From: Geomonas ferrireducens
GTDB taxonomy: Bacteria > Desulfobacterota > Desulfuromonadia > Geobacterales > Geobacteraceae
Direction: 5' to 3'
Length of the DNA: 64,000 bases
Assembly: GCF_004917065.1 (NCBI RefSeq)
Contig: NZ_SSYA01000001.1
Coordinates: forward strand, 1,682,161-1,746,160
Shown: piece by piece, positions 44,591-56,485 of the stretch
How positions within the stretch are numbered: the first letter of the stretch is position 1
Layout: each line of letters starts with the position of its first letter
Translations under genes and position numbers: made by a program
Notes under the pieces: model-generated
What the model saw: only the letters and a program-made list of their open reading frames with translations
Told to the model about the DNA's origin: nothing
The model's database searches: none

Positions 44591-44619
44591 TTGACATTAC
44601 TCGTTATAGCTTGTAGCTT
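44591..44619 (+). promoter_or_regulatory. Promoter of ileS
   Basis: TTGACA (44591-44596), 17 bases, TAGCTT (44614-44619), about 48 bases before ileS. No T-box leader is visible. The rest of the kup-ileS gap (about 44,406-44,590) shows no gene. Confidence 0.6.
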
Positions 44620-44666
44620 AAGTCGTTTCTCTCATGGCTTAATCAGACAGCTTGGAGGCCGTTTAC

Positions 44667-47444
44667 ATGGATTACAAGGATACTCTCAATCTCCCCAGTA
44701 CCAATTTCCCTATGAAGGGCAATCTTCCCCAGCGCGAGCCCGAGATGCTCAAGCACTGGAACGAGATCGACATAAACCAGAAGATCGAAGAGGCGGGGGC
44801 GAACCGCCCGCGTTACATTCTGCACGACGGTCCTCCGTACGCCAACGGTCACATCCATATCGGCCACGCGCTGAACAAGATCCTCAAGGACATCGTCCTC
44901 AAGAGCAAGCGGATGGAAGGCTTCGCCGCTCCTTACGTGCCGGGGTGGGATTGCCACGGCCTCCCCATCGAGTTGCAGGTCGAGAAGAACCTGGGCTCCA
45001 AGAAGCACGAGATCTCCAAGCTCGAGATGCGCAAGCTCTGCCGCGAGTACGCCGCCAAGTTCGTCGGCATCCAGCGCGAGGAGTTCGAGCGCCTCGGGAT
45101 CTTCGGCGACTGGGACGAGCCCTACCTGACCATGAACGCGAGCTACGAAGGGGCGACCGCCCGCGAACTGGCGCGCTTCGCCGAGAACGGCGGCCTCTAC
45201 AAGGGTAAGAAGCCGGTACACTGGTGCTCTTCCTGCGGCACGGCGCTCGCCGAGGCCGAGGTCGAGTACGCCGACCACAAGTCCCCCTCCGTGTTCGTGA
45301 AGTTCGCCCTGAAGGAGGACCTGGGGAGCGCGGTGCCCGCGCTTTCCGGCAAAAAGGCCTCCATGGTGATCTGGACCACCACCCCCTGGACCCTTCCCGC
45401 GAACCTCGCCATCGCGCTGCACCCGGAACTCGACTACGTGGCGCTTGCGCTCAACAGCGGTGACGTGGTCATCGTGGCAGACGGCCTGAAGGAGAGCTTC
45501 CTTAAGGAGATCGGCGCGGAAGGCGAGGTGCTGGCCAAGTTCCCCTCCAAGATCCTGGAGAAGAAGCTGGCCCGCCACCCGTTCTACGACCAGGACTCCA
45601 TCATCCTCTTGGGTGAGCACGTGACCCTCGAAGCCGGTACCGGCTGCGTCCACACCGCGCCGGGCCACGGCCAGGAGGACTACGAACTCGGCCTGCAGGC
45701 GGGGCTCGACATCTACAACCCGGTCGACAACCGCGGCCGCTTCTACGAGAACATCGAGTTCTTCGCCGGCCAGTTCGTCTTCGACGCCAACAAGAACGTG
45801 ATCGAGAAGCTGATCGAGGTCGGTGCGCTCTTGGGCTCCAAGGAGATTTCCCACTCCTACCCGCACTGCTGGCGCTGCAAGAAGCCGGTCATCTTCCGCG
45901 CCACCGAGCAGTGGTTCATCTCCATGGAGAAGAACGATCTGCGCGGCAAGGCGCTTTCCGAGATCAACAACGTGAACTGGATCCCGAAGTGGGGTCGCGA
46001 GCGCATCTACGGCATGATCGAGAACCGTCCCGACTGGTGCGTCTCCCGTCAGCGCTCCTGGGGCGTCCCCATCGCCGCCTTCTACTGCAAGAGCTGCGGC
46101 AACGTGATGGCGGACGGCAAGGTCATGCACCACGTGGCGGACCTCTTCGCCGAGCACACCTCCGACATCTGGTACGACTGGGATGCCGCGAAATTCCTGC
46201 CGGAAGGGACCACCTGCCCCTCCTGCGGCAAGAACGAGTTCGAGAAGGAAGGGGATATCCTCGACGTCTGGTTCGACTCCGGCACCTCGCACGCAGCCGT
46301 CCTTGAGCTGCGCGAGAACCTGGGTTCCCCGGCGGACATGTACCTGGAAGGGAGCGACCAGCACCGCGGCTGGTTCCACTCCTCGCTGCTTGCAAGCGTC
46401 GGCACCCGTGGGCGCGCTCCCTACAAGAACGTACTCACCCACGGCTTCGTCATGGACGGCGCCGGCCGCAAGATGAGCAAGTCGGTGGGCAACGTGGTCG
46501 CCCCCGAGGACGTCATCAAGAAGTTCGGCGGCGACGTGCTCCGCCTCTGGGTGGCGGCACAGGACTACCGCGACGACCTGCGCATCTCCCAGGAGATCCT
46601 GACCCGTCTCTCCGAGAGCTACCGCCGCATCAGGAACACCTGCCGCTACATCCTGGGCAGCATCAACGACTTCAACCCGGAAACGGATTGCGTGGCGTAC
46701 GCCGACATGCCGGAGCTCGACCGCTGGGCCATGCACCAGTTGGAGCTTCTGAAGGAGAAGGTGCTCGCCTCTTACAACGACAGCGAGTTCCACATCCTGT
46801 ACCATGCCGTGAACGGCTTCTGCACCGTCGAGATGAGCGCCTTCTACCTCGACATCCTGAAGGACCGCGTCTACACCTCGAAGAAGGATTCAGCGGCAAG
46901 GAGAAGCGGCCAGACCGTGATGTACAAGGTGCTCGACGCCCTGGTGCGCATGGTGGCGCCGGTGCTCTCCTTCACCGCCGAAGAGGTCTGGGCGGAGATG
47001 CCCGGCAACCGCGAGTCGAGCGTGCACCTGGCGCTCTTCCCGGCGCTCACCCCCGAGGTCAAGGACGATGCGCTTGCCGTCCGCTGGGAGAAGATCATCA
47101 AGATCCGCTCTGAGGTCTCCAAGGCGCTCGAGCTTGCCCGTGTGAAGAAGGTGATCGGGCACTCGCTCGACGCCGCCGTCTCGCTGAAGGCAAGCGGCGA
47201 CACCGAGGCATTCCTCAAGGAGTATGCGGCGCAGCTTCCGGAGATCTTCATCGTCTCGAAGGCTGAGCTTTGCGACAGTCTTTCCGGTGAGGTGTACCAG
47301 GCGGAGGGGATCGAAGGGCTTGAGGTGGCGGTTTCCGCCGCCCCCGGCGAGAAGTGCGAGCGCTGCTGGTGCTACAGCGAAGAGCTGGGCAAGGACGCCG
47401 AGCATCCGGCGATCTGCCCGAAGTGCCTTGCGGCGGTGAAATAA
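44667..47444 (+). CDS. ileS: Isoleucyl-tRNA synthetase
   Basis: About 925 residues. Charges tRNA-Ile. Signatures: the HIGH-type [15 protein letters not shown] near residue 60, the editing domain in between, KMSKS as RKMSKSVGN, and a C-terminal zinc finger ([12 protein letters not shown], then CPKCLAAV). ATG 44667 follows GGAGG. lspA lies downstream, a common pairing. Intact. Confidence 0.97.
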   Translation: MDYKDTLNLPSTNFPMKGNLPQREPEMLKHWNEIDINQKIEEAGANRPRYILHDGPPYANGHIHIGHALNKILKDIVLKSKRMEGFAAPYVPGWDCHGLPIELQVEKNLGSKKHEISKLEMRKLCREYAAKFVGIQREEFERLGIFGDWDEPYLTMNASYEGATARELARFAENGGLYKGKKPVHWCSSCGTALAEAEVEYADHKSPSVFVKFALKEDLGSAVPALSGKKASMVIWTTTPWTLPANLAIALHPELDYVALALNSGDVVIVADGLKESFLKEIGAEGEVLAKFPSKILEKKLARHPFYDQDSIILLGEHVTLEAGTGCVHTAPGHGQEDYELGLQAGLDIYNPVDNRGRFYENIEFFAGQFVFDANKNVIEKLIEVGALLGSKEISHSYPHCWRCKKPVIFRATEQWFISMEKNDLRGKALSEINNVNWIPKWGRERIYGMIENRPDWCVSRQRSWGVPIAAFYCKSCGNVMADGKVMHHVADLFAEHTSDIWYDWDAAKFLPEGTTCPSCGKNEFEKEGDILDVWFDSGTSHAAVLELRENLGSPADMYLEGSDQHRGWFHSSLLASVGTRGRAPYKNVLTHGFVMDGAGRKMSKSVGNVVAPEDVIKKFGGDVLRLWVAAQDYRDDLRISQEILTRLSESYRRIRNTCRYILGSINDFNPETDCVAYADMPELDRWAMHQLELLKEKVLASYNDSEFHILYHAVNGFCTVEMSAFYLDILKDRVYTSKKDSAARRSGQTVMYKVLDALVRMVAPVLSFTAEEVWAEMPGNRESSVHLALFPALTPEVKDDALAVRWEKIIKIRSEVSKALELARVKKVIGHSLDAAVSLKASGDTEAFLKEYAAQLPEIFIVSKAELCDSLSGEVYQAEGIEGLEVAVSAAPGEKCERCWCYSEELGKDAEHPAICPKCLAAVK

Positions 47445-47555
47445 TTGGGCGGGTGAGGGGGCTACTCCCTCACCCTGTCCCTCTTCCCACCTGCGGACTG
47501 AAGCCTTGGCGAAGGTCCGGAAGTCGAAGAGGGGATATCAGACCTAAAGGACCCT

Positions 47556-48056
47556 ATGAAACTCAAATACATCATCCTCGCGGCGATCTCTGCGCTGGTG
47601 CTGGTGCTGGACCAGGTGAGCAAGGTCTACATCGACAAGTCCATGACCCTGCACAGCTCCTTCCCCGTCATCGAGGGGCTCTTCAACATCACCTATCTGC
47701 GCAACAAGGGGGCGGCCTTCGGCATACTCTCCTCGTCGGCCTACCGGCTTCCCTTCTTCCTGCTGGTGTCGACCGTTGCCGTCGTGGTCATCCTGGTGGC
47801 GGTCAGCAAGCTGCGCGACGACCAGAAGCTGAACGTGGCCTCGTTGTCGCTCATCTTCTCCGGCGCGCTCGGCAACATGATCGACCGCGTCCGTCTGGGT
47901 GAGGTGATCGACTTCCTCGACGTGCACTGGAAGGGGCACCACTGGCCCGCCTTCAACATCGCCGATTCCGCCATCTGCGTCGGCGTTTTCATCCTGGCCA
48001 TCGACATGCTGCTCGAGGAGCGCCGGGAAAAGCAGAAGACGCCCCCCGCCAACTAA
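47556..48056 (+). CDS. lspA: Lipoprotein signal peptidase (signal peptidase II)
   Basis: A 166-residue inner-membrane aspartyl protease that removes lipoprotein signal peptides. Four hydrophobic segments are visible; the catalytic aspartates are in GNMIDRV and AFNIADSAI. The start (KLKYIILAAISALVLVLDQ) is conserved. It follows ileS by about 110 bases on the same strand. Confidence 0.95.
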   Translation: MKLKYIILAAISALVLVLDQVSKVYIDKSMTLHSSFPVIEGLFNITYLRNKGAAFGILSSSAYRLPFFLLVSTVAVVVILVAVSKLRDDQKLNVASLSLIFSGALGNMIDRVRLGEVIDFLDVHWKGHHWPAFNIADSAICVGVFILAIDMLLEERREKQKTPPAN

Positions 48057-48403
48057 CGCACACTCACTCCCTTCTAAGCGCAGCTGTCCGTAAATACATG
48101 CCTGACCACGAAGTACCATAGTCGGCCTTGCGTCCCCCCCTTTGCAGGGGGGATTTGCCTTGGTTGGTAAATGGCGGTCCAGGATCATATCGTTAGATTC
48201 GAGACAGACAGGGAGCTGGAAGAGGCTGCGGTTTGAAGAGATAGTTTGATGTGTCGAGGAAAAGCAAATCCCCCCCGTCCCCCCTTCGCAAAGGGGGGAG
48301 CATGAAGGCTTCTTTTTCCAGAAAGAGGGGCTGAGTCGCTAGGTTCCCCTGAATTACTGCTATACATTCCGCAGAGGGTGAGTGCACGGCTGTCATCGAT
48401 GCC
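48057..48403. other. Repeat-bearing gap between lspA and the thioesterase
   Basis: Two copies of the C-tract/G-tract repeat face each other: CCCCCCCTTTGCAGGGGGG (near 48,133) and CCCCCCTTCGCAAAGGGGGG (near 48,275), with the associated motif AAATCCCCCC (or its reverse). No gene is supported here. Confidence 0.6.
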
Positions 48404-48814
48404 TCAACCTTCCTGCGGGTTCTCCTCCAGAAGCCTCGTGAACAGTTCCCTGATCTCGTTCGGCAAACGCTTTGCCTTCATCTCCGGGCTGACGCAGGCA
48501 AGCGTCACCCTCGCCTCCACGAGCAGTTTTTCGTCATCCTTCCGAACCACCTGCTGCGCCACCGTGAAAGAGCTGTTTTTCAGCACCGCGATCTGGGTAC
48601 GCACCACCAGCAGGTCGTCCAGCCGAGCCGGTGCGCGGAAGTTGGCGTCGATGTGCACCACGGGGAAGATGATTCCCTTGTCGTGCATCTCTCTCACCGA
48701 AAGCCCGTGCGTCCTGAGAAATTCGGTCCTCGCCCGCTCCATGTAGCTTATGTAATTGGAGTGGTACACCACCCCGCCCGCGTCGGTATCCTCGTAGTAG
48801 ATTCTTACTTCCAT
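48404..48814 (-). CDS. ybgC: YbgC-type acyl-CoA thioesterase
   Basis: A 136-residue hot-dog fold protein. The catalytic motif is YYEDTDAGGVVYHSNYISYMERARTEFL in segments, with the active Asp of EDTDA. YbgC-type enzymes hydrolyse short acyl-CoAs and are often linked to the Tol-Pal system. ATG 48814 after TTTAGGAGGCAAC is clear; the frame extends a few codons upstream. It may end the long leftward gene run that begins with argD. Confidence 0.85.
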   Translation of the reverse strand: MEVRIYYEDTDAGGVVYHSNYISYMERARTEFLRTHGLSVREMHDKGIIFPVVHIDANFRAPARLDDLLVVRTQIAVLKNSSFTVAQQVVRKDDEKLLVEARVTLACVSPEMKAKRLPNEIRELFTRLLEENPQEG

Positions 48815-48884
48815 GTTGCCTCCTAAATAAAAAGACCCCATGCCGGGGTCGGTCCATTGCCCTCGGTCCTGAGGACGCTTGCGC

Positions 48885-48975
48885 CTCCCCCCGGAGGGGG
48901 GAGGCTGGGAGGGGGGATGAGCCGGTCAAAGAGGCTGCGCTCCCCCTCCCTAACCCTCCCCCTCCTGGGGCGGGG
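48885..48975. repeat. GC-rich intergenic palindrome
   Basis: Two G-rich/C-rich blocks (CCCCCCGGAGGGGGGAGG; CCTCCCTAACCCTCCCCCTCC), as at 483 and 63,335, overlapping the very end of glnE. Confidence 0.6.
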
Positions 48976-51900
48976 AATTGGGAACGGAAACGGCCGGTCC
49001 ACCAGCTTCGCCTCCGAGTATCCTGCCGTACACCTCGCGTACCGCCTCGGTCACCCGCTCGTAATCGGCCATGAGAGCCTGTCCCGGGTTCTTGAGCATC
49101 GGATCGTAACCAAGACGTCGCGCCAGCTTGTTCAGGTACTTGAGTGGTCCACCCAGATCGTTCATCGAGTAGTCGTGGATGATCCTCAGCCGGTTTTCCA
49201 GGCGGCGCAGGAAGCGGTACCCCTCGGCTAAGGCCTGGTAATCCGGCTCGCTGAGAAGCCCTTGCATGCGCATGGCGTCCATCGCTTCAAGGGTGTTGGG
49301 ACAGCGGATCTCACCGTGCTCGCAGCCGTATTTGAGCTGCAGGAACTGGATAATGAACTCGACGTCCACCATGCCGCCGCGCCCGGTCTTGATGTTGTAG
49401 CTGCCGGTCGACTCCTTGGCGAGCTCGTTCTCCATACGCATCCTGAGCCGGTGGATCTCCGTGCGCACTCCTTCGTCGGCGCTCGCGCCGTACACCGTCT
49501 GCTCGATGACCCGCTCGATGGCCGCCTTGAGGCGCGGATCGCCGTAGGTCACCCGCGCCTTGGTGAGCGCCTGGCGCTCCCAGATCTGCGCCTCGTCGGC
49601 ATGGTAGCTCTGGAAGGATTCCAGCGAGGTGACGAGAGGTCCTGCATTGCCGGAAGGGCGCAACCTTGTATCTATCTTGTAGGCGTACCCCTCGCGGGTC
49701 TGCGTGGTGAGTACCAGGATGATCTTCTGACCCAGTTTGGCGAAGTACTCGCGGTTGGTGATGCTCTTTTCGCCGTCGGTGAACCCCTGTCCGTCGTAGA
49801 TATAGATGATATCGAGGTCGGAGTGGTAGTTGAGCTCGAAGCCCCCCAGTTTCCCCATGGCGACGATGGCGAAGGAGGCTTCGTGCTTCGTGCCGTCCTC
49901 CTCGACCACCATCGGACGCCCGAAACGGGCGAGTTCTCCGGTCGCCATGCAGCAGGCGGCGGCGAGGGTCACGTCGGCGAGATCGGTCAGCTGCTGCGCT
50001 ACTTCCGGCTGCTTCATCTTGCCGTAGATGTCGTTCATGCCGATGCGCAGGAACTCCTCGTGACGGTAGCTTCGCATGGCGTCCAACTGCTCCTCGAATC
50101 CGTCCGCCTGGGTGAGAAAGGTATCCAGCTCCTTCGCCATGGCAGCGCGTTCCTTTTGCAGGTAGGCGTAGCCGTGCGAGGCCATGCTGTCGAGCAGTTC
50201 CGGGTGCCCGATGAAGATCTTGGAGAGGAACTCGGACATCCCGAAAAGCGAGGTGAGTAGTTTCAGGATGTCCCGGTTCTCGGCCAGCAGGGCGTATATC
50301 GAGGACCTGGTGCGCTGCGAGGAGAGGAAACGCTCCAGGTTGGTGAGGGCGAGGTCGGGGTCGGGAGCCGAGAAGACCTCCTGCAAAAAGAGCGGCGCGA
50401 TCTTCTCCAGGGTGCGGCGCCCCTGTTCGGTGAGGTTCACCTTGGCCGGACCGTCGCGCAGCACGAGGAGGTTCTCGTAGCCGGCGTCCGGGTGCTCGAA
50501 GCGACGCTCCTCGAGCATGTCCTTGATGAGGTCGGGGTCGGCGTTATGGTCGAAGAAGAAGTGGACCTCGGGGAGGACCTCCTCCTTGATCTTCTCGTCG
50601 CGGGACAGGAAGAGGTCGCCGTAGATGGCGGAGACGGCGCGGCGGTGCCGCTCCAGCGTCTCGCTGAAACGCTGCAGCCCGTCCTTTCTAAGGTAACCGC
50701 AGCGCCGCGCCAGGGCCAAAAGCTCCTCGTCCTTGCGCGGCAGGGCGTGGGTCTGGCGCTCCTGCACCACCTGGATGCGGTGCTCGACGGTGCGCAGGAA
50801 GCGGTAGGCGTCGGAGAGCGAGGCGCAATCGATCTCCTTGATGAGGCGGGCCTGGTACAGGGTCTTCAGGGCCTTGAGCGAGTTGCGCTCCCTCAACTGC
50901 GGGTTCTTCCCGGCGTAGACCAGTTGCAGGGCCTGGATGAAGAACTCGATCTCGCGGATGCCGCCGCGGCCGAGCTTGATGTTGACCTCGCCCTCCTGCT
51001 TCCTGGCGAGCGAGGCGTCGATCTTCTTCTTCATCGCCATCATGTCCTCGATCAGGTTGTAATCGAGGTAGCGGCGGTAGACGAATGGGGTGAGCGCGGC
51101 GAGCAGGCGCTCACCAAGCTCGATGGAACCCGCCACGGGACGCGCTTTCATCATGGCGGCGCGCTCCCACGACTGTCCCCAAGCCTCGTAGTACACCTCG
51201 GCGGAGCGCATCGAGGTGGCGAGGTCCCCACCCTTGCCGTCGGGTCGTAATCCCATGTCGACGCGGAAGACGAAGCCGTCCTCGGTGACCTGGGAGATGG
51301 CGCGGCTCACCATCTCGGAGAGTTTCACGAAGAAGGCGTGCAGGGACAGCTTGTTCCTGAAGCCGCCGCGTCCGTCGGGGACGCCGGTGCATTCTCCCTT
51401 GTCGGACGAGTAGAAGTAGATGAGGTCGATGTCGGAGGAGAAGTTGAGTTCCCGCCCGCCGAATTTCCCCATGCCGATGATGGTGAACTCCGCCGGCACC
51501 GGTCCGTCGGCCCCCTCTTCCATCGGGGTGCCGTGTTCGCGCACGAGCTCGCGGTAGGCGGTCTCGTAGGCGATCTGCAGCGTCGCGGCCGCAAGGGAGG
51601 AAAGCTCCGCGGTGACTTCCTCCAGCGGGGCGAGGCCGTTCAGGTCGCGGGCGGCTATGCGCAGCATCTCGGCGTACTTGAAACGGCGCAGGTGGGAGAA
51701 GATCTCGGCGTACCCGGTCCCTTCCGGGATGCGCAGGCGCAGGGCCTCCAGCATCTCCTCTTCGGTGCGCCGGATCATGATCTCGCGGTCCATGAAGAGT
51801 CGCTGCAGTGCCGAGGGATCGCGGCAGATGATGGTGGTGAGGAAGGGGGAGGAACCGCAGATGTTCATGAGCTGCGCGGTGAGCGCGCGGCGTGAGCAGA

Positions 51901-52165
51901 GGTTGACGAGCATGTCGCGCGTGACGATGGTGCTGATGCGCTCGAGGCCGTTCAACGCCATGTCAGGCATGGGAGCGGCGAGCGAGGCGATGGCCACCTC
52001 GACAAGCCGCTCGCCCGGCAGTACTTCGGAAAGAAGCCTAAGGTTCTCGACCGTGCGTGCACCGTAGCTGAAGCCTCCCTGCTCCAGGAGATGTGGGAGG
52101 TCACCTTTGTCCGGCTGCGACAGGGCGGACAGCAGCAGTGCGGCGAGGTCGGAAAGGCGGCTCAT
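48950..52165 (-). CDS. glnE: Bifunctional glutamine-synthetase adenylyltransferase/deadenylase
   Basis: GlnE adds and removes AMP on glutamine synthetase under control of PII, tuning nitrogen assimilation. The 1071-residue protein has both catalytic halves: the N-terminal deadenylase with [20 protein letters not shown] and the C-terminal adenylyltransferase with [20 protein letters not shown], separated by a helical PII-binding region. The start overlaps the mtnA stop by four bases. Complete; length normal to slightly long. Confidence 0.95.
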   Translation of the reverse strand: MSRLSDLAALLLSALSQPDKGDLPHLLEQGGFSYGARTVENLRLLSEVLPGERLVEVAIASLAAPMPDMALNGLERISTIVTRDMLVNLCSRRALTAQLMNICGSSPFLTTIICRDPSALQRLFMDREIMIRRTEEEMLEALRLRIPEGTGYAEIFSHLRRFKYAEMLRIAARDLNGLAPLEEVTAELSSLAAATLQIAYETAYRELVREHGTPMEEGADGPVPAEFTIIGMGKFGGRELNFSSDIDLIYFYSSDKGECTGVPDGRGGFRNKLSLHAFFVKLSEMVSRAISQVTEDGFVFRVDMGLRPDGKGGDLATSMRSAEVYYEAWGQSWERAAMMKARPVAGSIELGERLLAALTPFVYRRYLDYNLIEDMMAMKKKIDASLARKQEGEVNIKLGRGGIREIEFFIQALQLVYAGKNPQLRERNSLKALKTLYQARLIKEIDCASLSDAYRFLRTVEHRIQVVQERQTHALPRKDEELLALARRCGYLRKDGLQRFSETLERHRRAVSAIYGDLFLSRDEKIKEEVLPEVHFFFDHNADPDLIKDMLEERRFEHPDAGYENLLVLRDGPAKVNLTEQGRRTLEKIAPLFLQEVFSAPDPDLALTNLERFLSSQRTRSSIYALLAENRDILKLLTSLFGMSEFLSKIFIGHPELLDSMASHGYAYLQKERAAMAKELDTFLTQADGFEEQLDAMRSYRHEEFLRIGMNDIYGKMKQPEVAQQLTDLADVTLAAACCMATGELARFGRPMVVEEDGTKHEASFAIVAMGKLGGFELNYHSDLDIIYIYDGQGFTDGEKSITNREYFAKLGQKIILVLTTQTREGYAYKIDTRLRPSGNAGPLVTSLESFQSYHADEAQIWERQALTKARVTYGDPRLKAAIERVIEQTVYGASADEGVRTEIHRLRMRMENELAKESTGSYNIKTGRGGMVDVEFIIQFLQLKYGCEHGEIRCPNTLEAMDAMRMQGLLSEPDYQALAEGYRFLRRLENRLRIIHDYSMNDLGGPLKYLNKLARRLGYDPMLKNPGQALMADYERVTEAVREVYGRILGGEAGGPAVSVPNSPPQEGEG

Positions 52166-53202
52166 AGCCCGACCAGTGCTCTGAGTTCCTTCTCGTAATC
52201 GCCGCGCACCACCCCTTTTTCGGTGATGATGCCGGTGATGTAGCGGGCGGGGGTGACGTCGAAGGCAGGGTTTCTGACCTTGACCCCTTCGGGCGCGATG
52301 GTTACCCCCTGCACCTTGGTCACCTCTTCCGGGGCGCGTTCCTCTATCGGGATCTGGTCGCCGTTGGAAAGTTTCAGGTCGAGGGTGGAGATGGGGGCCG
52401 CGACGTAGAACGGGATCCGGTTCTCCTTGGCGAGGACGGCGACGCTGTAGGTGCCGATCTTGTTCGCCGTGTCGCCGTTTGCGGCGATGCGGTCGGCGCC
52501 GACGACGCAGAAGTCGATCTGCCCGCTCTTCATGAGCCAGCCGGCCATGTTGTCCGAGATGAGGGTGACAGGAATGGAGTCCTTCATCAGCTCCCAGGCG
52601 GTGAGGCGCGCACCCTGGAGCCAGGGGCGGGTTTCGTCGGCGAAGACGCGGATGTTCTTGCCCGCCTCGTGGGCGCCGCGGATCACGCCGAGCGCGGTAC
52701 CGTAGCCCGCGGTGGCAAGCCCTCCGGCGTTGCAGTGGGTGAGAATGGAAGCCCCCTCCTTGACGAGGGCGGCGCCGTGGCGGCCGATCTCCTTGCAGAT
52801 GGCGAGGTCCTCCGCCTCAATGCTGATCGCCTCGGCCTTCAGAAGCTCGCGGATCGAGTGCAGGTCCAGTTCCTTGTGCTGCAGCGCCACGCGCTTCATG
52901 CGCTCCAGTCCCCAGAAGAGGTTGACCGCGGTGGGGCGGGTGCGGCCTAACACGTCGCAGACGTTTTCGAGCTGGCGGTAGAAGGTGTCGAAGCCGTCGG
53001 CGATGATCTCGCGGGCGCCGAGGGCGACCCCCATGGCGGCGGCGATGCCGATGGCCGGGGCTCCACGAACCACCATGCCGCGGATCGCTTCGGCGACCCC
53101 CTGGAAGTCGGTGTACTCGTTGTAGACCTCCTCGGCGGGGAGCCTCGTCTGGTCTATCATGATCACCTTGTTGTCGCGCCACTCTATGGTTCTGAAGGAC
53201 AT
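52162..53202 (-). CDS. mtnA: Methylthioribose-1-phosphate isomerase
   Basis: A 346-residue enzyme of the methionine salvage pathway, turning 5-methylthioribose-1-phosphate into the ribulose form. It is related to eIF2B. The active residues are visible: Cys in [12 protein letters not shown] and Asp in [17 protein letters not shown], with [11 protein letters not shown] near the start. GAGG precedes ATG. No other methionine salvage genes lie nearby. Confidence 0.93.
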   Translation of the reverse strand: MSFRTIEWRDNKVIMIDQTRLPAEEVYNEYTDFQGVAEAIRGMVVRGAPAIGIAAAMGVALGAREIIADGFDTFYRQLENVCDVLGRTRPTAVNLFWGLERMKRVALQHKELDLHSIRELLKAEAISIEAEDLAICKEIGRHGAALVKEGASILTHCNAGGLATAGYGTALGVIRGAHEAGKNIRVFADETRPWLQGARLTAWELMKDSIPVTLISDNMAGWLMKSGQIDFCVVGADRIAANGDTANKIGTYSVAVLAKENRIPFYVAAPISTLDLKLSNGDQIPIEERAPEEVTKVQGVTIAPEGVKVRNPAFDVTPARYITGIITEKGVVRGDYEKELRALVGL

Positions 53203-53217
53203 CGTCCACCTCGTTTT

Positions 53218-53342
53218 AAAGCTTTAACGCAAAGACGCAAAGCCGCAGAGACGCAAAGGGTAAACCGGAAAACGGGTTTAAGGCCTTAATCCCGAATAGC
53301 TTTTCTCCGCGTCTTCGCGCCTTGGCGTCTTTGCGTTAATTG
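53218..53342. repeat. Palindromic AACGCAAAG repeat between gatB and mtnA
   Basis: AACGCAAAGACGCAAAGCCG at 53,226 faces CTTGGCGTCTTTGCGTTAA near 53,322, giving a ~115-bp imperfect hairpin. The same family lies at 59,056 and 59,190. Confidence 0.8.
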
Positions 53343-53355
53343 CCTTGTCTGGTCT

Positions 53356-54798
53356 TTATGCTTTCAGTTTCTTAAGCAGCAGCTCGTTCACCACCGCCGG
53401 GTTCGCCTTCCCTTTGGAGGCGCGCATCACCTGGCCTACGAAGAAGCCGAAAACGGTCTCCTTGCCGCCGCGGTACTGCTCGACCTGGCCGGGGTTGTTG
53501 TTCAGCACCTCGTCGACCATGGCCTCGATGGCACCGGTGTCGGAGACCTGCACCAGCCCCTTCTCCTCGACGATCTTCTCCGGCGCCTTGCCGGTCTTGT
53601 ACATCTCGTCGAAGACGGTCTTCGCGATCTTGCCGGAGATGGTTCCCTTCTCCATGAGCTTCAGAAGGTCGGCGAGGAGGGCAGGGGTGACCGGGCAGTC
53701 GGTGATGGAGCGGTTGTTGTCGTCGTTCAGGGCGCGTGCCACCTCGCCCATGACCCAGTTGGAAACGATCTTAGCCTGCGGGAAGAGGGCGACGGTCTCC
53801 TCGTAGTACTGGGCGAGTTCGCGGCTCGATGCAAGCACCTCGGCGTCGTACTCGGGAAGCCCAAGCTCGGCGACGTAGCGGGCACGCTTCGCCTCCGGAA
53901 GCTCGGGGAGCTCGGCGCGCACGTCCTCGATCCACTGGTCCGCGATCAGCACCGGGACGAGGTCCGGGTCCGGGAAGTAGCGGTAGTCGTGGGCCTCCTC
54001 TTTGCCGCGCATGGAGCGGGTGGTGCCGGTGTTCGGGTCGAAGAGGCGGGTCTCCTGGATCACCTTGCCGCCATCGTCGAGGATCTCGGCCTGACGCTCG
54101 ATCTCGTACTCGATCGCCTGCTTGATGAACTTGAAGGAGTTGATGTTCTTGAGCTCCGCGCGGGTGCCGAAGACGGTGGAGCCTACCGGCATGAGCGAGA
54201 CGTTCGCGTCGCAGCGGAAGCTTCCCTCCTCGAGGTTGCCGTCGCAGATGCCGAGGTACATGACGATCTGGTGCAGCTTCTTGAGATACGCGATCGCCTC
54301 GTCCGGGGAGCGCATGTCCGGCTCGGAGACGATCTCGAGAAGCGGCGTGCAGGCGCGGTTCAGGTCGACACAGGAATCGTCCCCCACCTCGGAGATGTCG
54401 GCGTGCACCAGCTTGCCGGCGTCCTCCTCCATGTGGATGCGGGTGATGCCGATCCGCTTCGTTTCCCCTTCAACCTCGATGTCGAGGTGACCGTGCTGGC
54501 AGATGGGGAGGTCGAACTGGCTGATCTGGTACCCCTTGGGGAGGTCCGGGTAGAAGTAGTTCTTCCGGGCGAAGACGTTTCTCTGGGTGATGGAGCAGTT
54601 GGTGGCGAGGCCCGCGCGGATGGCGTATTCCACCACCTGCCGGTTCAGGACCGGAAGCGCGCCGGGGAAGCCTAGGCAAACCGGGCAAGTCTGGGAGTTC
54701 GGCTCCGAGCCGAACTTCGTCGAGCAGCCGCAGAAGATCTTGGTGTTGGTGGTGAGCTGGGTGTGTACCTCAAGCCCGATGACGACCTGATATTTCAT
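53356..54798 (-). CDS. gatB: Aspartyl/glutamyl-tRNA amidotransferase subunit B
   Basis: About 480 residues from ATG 54798 ([15 protein letters not shown]) after GGAG; the frame is open for 20 more codons upstream. GatB activates and binds the misacylated Glu-tRNA-Gln or Asp-tRNA-Asn in the GatCAB complex. Conserved [20 protein letters not shown] holds the zinc site; a YqeY-like tail binds tRNA. gatC and gatA lie just upstream, in the order C-A-B. Confidence 0.96.
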   Translation of the reverse strand: MKYQVVIGLEVHTQLTTNTKIFCGCSTKFGSEPNSQTCPVCLGFPGALPVLNRQVVEYAIRAGLATNCSITQRNVFARKNYFYPDLPKGYQISQFDLPICQHGHLDIEVEGETKRIGITRIHMEEDAGKLVHADISEVGDDSCVDLNRACTPLLEIVSEPDMRSPDEAIAYLKKLHQIVMYLGICDGNLEEGSFRCDANVSLMPVGSTVFGTRAELKNINSFKFIKQAIEYEIERQAEILDDGGKVIQETRLFDPNTGTTRSMRGKEEAHDYRYFPDPDLVPVLIADQWIEDVRAELPELPEAKRARYVAELGLPEYDAEVLASSRELAQYYEETVALFPQAKIVSNWVMGEVARALNDDNNRSITDCPVTPALLADLLKLMEKGTISGKIAKTVFDEMYKTGKAPEKIVEEKGLVQVSDTGAIEAMVDEVLNNNPGQVEQYRGGKETVFGFFVGQVMRASKGKANPAVVNELLLKKLKA

Positions 54799-54819
54799 AG
54801 TGGCTCCGTCTAAAGCAAA

Positions 54820-54958
54820 AGCATGAACACAGAGGGCACCGAGGATCACGGAGGGCACAGAGGAGAAGCAAAAAGGTTTTGGTTTAAAACCCTGAAGTTT
54901 GCCTTTCCTCTGTGAACCTCTGTGTACCTCCGAGTACTCCGTGTTGAGCTTTCAGGTT
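54820..54958. repeat. Palindromic ACACAGAGG repeat between gatA and gatB
   Basis: ACACAGAGGGCACCGAGGAT faces CCTCTGTGTACCTCCGAGTA; a different family from the AACGCAAAG repeats but equal in placement. A related half occurs near 6,030-6,070. Confidence 0.75.
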
Positions 54959-54964
54959 TTGGTT

Positions 54965-56422
54965 TTACAGCGGCGCCTTCTTCAGGTGCCACTGGGTCTC
55001 CTGCTCGAACGCGTACGCGGTGGAGAGGATGGTCGCTTCGCCGAACGGTTTGCCGATCAGCTGCAGCCCGATGGGAAGTCCCGCCGCACTGAAACCGGCG
55101 GGGATGCTGATGCCGCAGGTCCCGGCCAGGTTCACCGGAATGGTGAAGATGTCGGAAAGATACATCTGCAGCGGGTCGGCCAGCTTCTCGCCGATCTTGA
55201 AGGGCGGGGTCGGCGCGATCGGGGTGAGCAGCACGTCCACCTCGTTGAAGGCGTTCAGGAAGTCCTGCATGATCAGTGTCCGGACCTTCTGGGCCTTTAC
55301 GTAGTAGGCGTCGTAGTAGCCGGAGGAAAGCGCGTAGGTGCCGAGCATGATCCTGCGCTTCACCTCCGAGCCGAACCCTTCGGCGCGGGTCTTCGCGTAC
55401 ATCTCCTTCAGGCCCCGGATCTCATCGGCGCGGTGGCCGAAGCGGACGCCGTCGTAACGGGCGAGGTTCGAGGATGCCTCGGCGGTGGCGATCAGGTAGT
55501 AGGTGGCGACGGCGTACTCGGTGTGCGGCAGGCTCACCTCGCGCAGTTCGGCGCCCAGGCTCTTGTACAGCGCGATCGCCTCGTCCATGGCGCGCTTCAC
55601 GTCCGGGTCGAGTCCTTCGATGAAGTACTGCTTGGGAAGGCCGATCTTGAGCCCCTTGCCGCCGCTCTTAAGCCCCGCGAGGTAGTCCGGCACCGGGGTG
55701 TTGACCGAGGTGGAGTCCTTGGGATCGTAGCCGGCGACCGCACCGAGGAGCAGGGCGGCATCGGTAACGTCGCGGGTGAGCGGGCCAACCTGGTCGAGCG
55801 AGGAGGCGTAGGCGATGACTCCGTAGCGGGAGACGCGGCCGTAGGTCGGCTTCACGCCGACGCAGGAGCAGTGCGAGGCCGGCTGGCGGATGGACCCGCC
55901 GGTGTCGGTGCCAAGCGTCGCGGTAGCGGTGCGCGCGGCGATGGCAGCGGCGGAGCCGCCGGAGGAGCCGCCCGGGGTGCACTCGAGGTTCCAGGGGTTT
56001 TTCACCGGGCCGAAATAGGAGGACTCGTTGGAGCTCCCCATGGCGAATTCATCCTGGTTCAGCTTCCCCACGATGACCGCGCCCTGTTCCTTCAGCTTGG
56101 CGACCGCGGTGCCGTCGTAGGGAGGGACGAAGTTTTCCAGGATGCGGGAGCCGCAGGTGGTGCGGATCCCCTTGGTGATGAAGATGTCCTTGAGCCCCAT
56201 CGGGATACCGGTGAGGGGGGCGATGTCGCCTGCAGCGATGCGGCGGTCCGCGGCTTCCGCCTCGACTAGTGCCTGCTCCGGGGTCACCGTGATGTAGGCG
56301 TTCACCTGGCCGTCCACGGCCTCGATGCGGTCCAGCATGGCGCGGGTAGCCTCCACCGAGGAGACCTCCTTCGCCTTAAGCTTGTCGTGCAGCTCGTGTA
56401 TGGTAAGGTCGAAAATTTCCAT
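54965..56422 (-). CDS. gatA: Aspartyl/glutamyl-tRNA amidotransferase subunit A
   Basis: A 485-residue amidase that releases ammonia from glutamine for GatB. The Ser-cisSer-Lys triad is visible: Lys in PMGLKDIF, and the serines in [10 protein letters not shown] and [12 protein letters not shown]. It is second in gatC-gatA-gatB. Confidence 0.96.
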   Translation of the reverse strand: MEIFDLTIHELHDKLKAKEVSSVEATRAMLDRIEAVDGQVNAYITVTPEQALVEAEAADRRIAAGDIAPLTGIPMGLKDIFITKGIRTTCGSRILENFVPPYDGTAVAKLKEQGAVIVGKLNQDEFAMGSSNESSYFGPVKNPWNLECTPGGSSGGSAAAIAARTATATLGTDTGGSIRQPASHCSCVGVKPTYGRVSRYGVIAYASSLDQVGPLTRDVTDAALLLGAVAGYDPKDSTSVNTPVPDYLAGLKSGGKGLKIGLPKQYFIEGLDPDVKRAMDEAIALYKSLGAELREVSLPHTEYAVATYYLIATAEASSNLARYDGVRFGHRADEIRGLKEMYAKTRAEGFGSEVKRRIMLGTYALSSGYYDAYYVKAQKVRTLIMQDFLNAFNEVDVLLTPIAPTPPFKIGEKLADPLQMYLSDIFTIPVNLAGTCGISIPAGFSAAGLPIGLQLIGKPFGEATILSTAYAFEQETQWHLKKAPL

Positions 56423-56485
56423 TAAACACTCCGATCTTGTAGTGTCCGACCAGTCGGACCTGTCGGACTGGTCAGACTAGACTGA

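Noticed and set aside
44540..44666. T-box leader of ileS
   Set aside because: The leader is too short and lacks the AGGGTGG-like T-box core; only a sigma-70 type promoter is supported.
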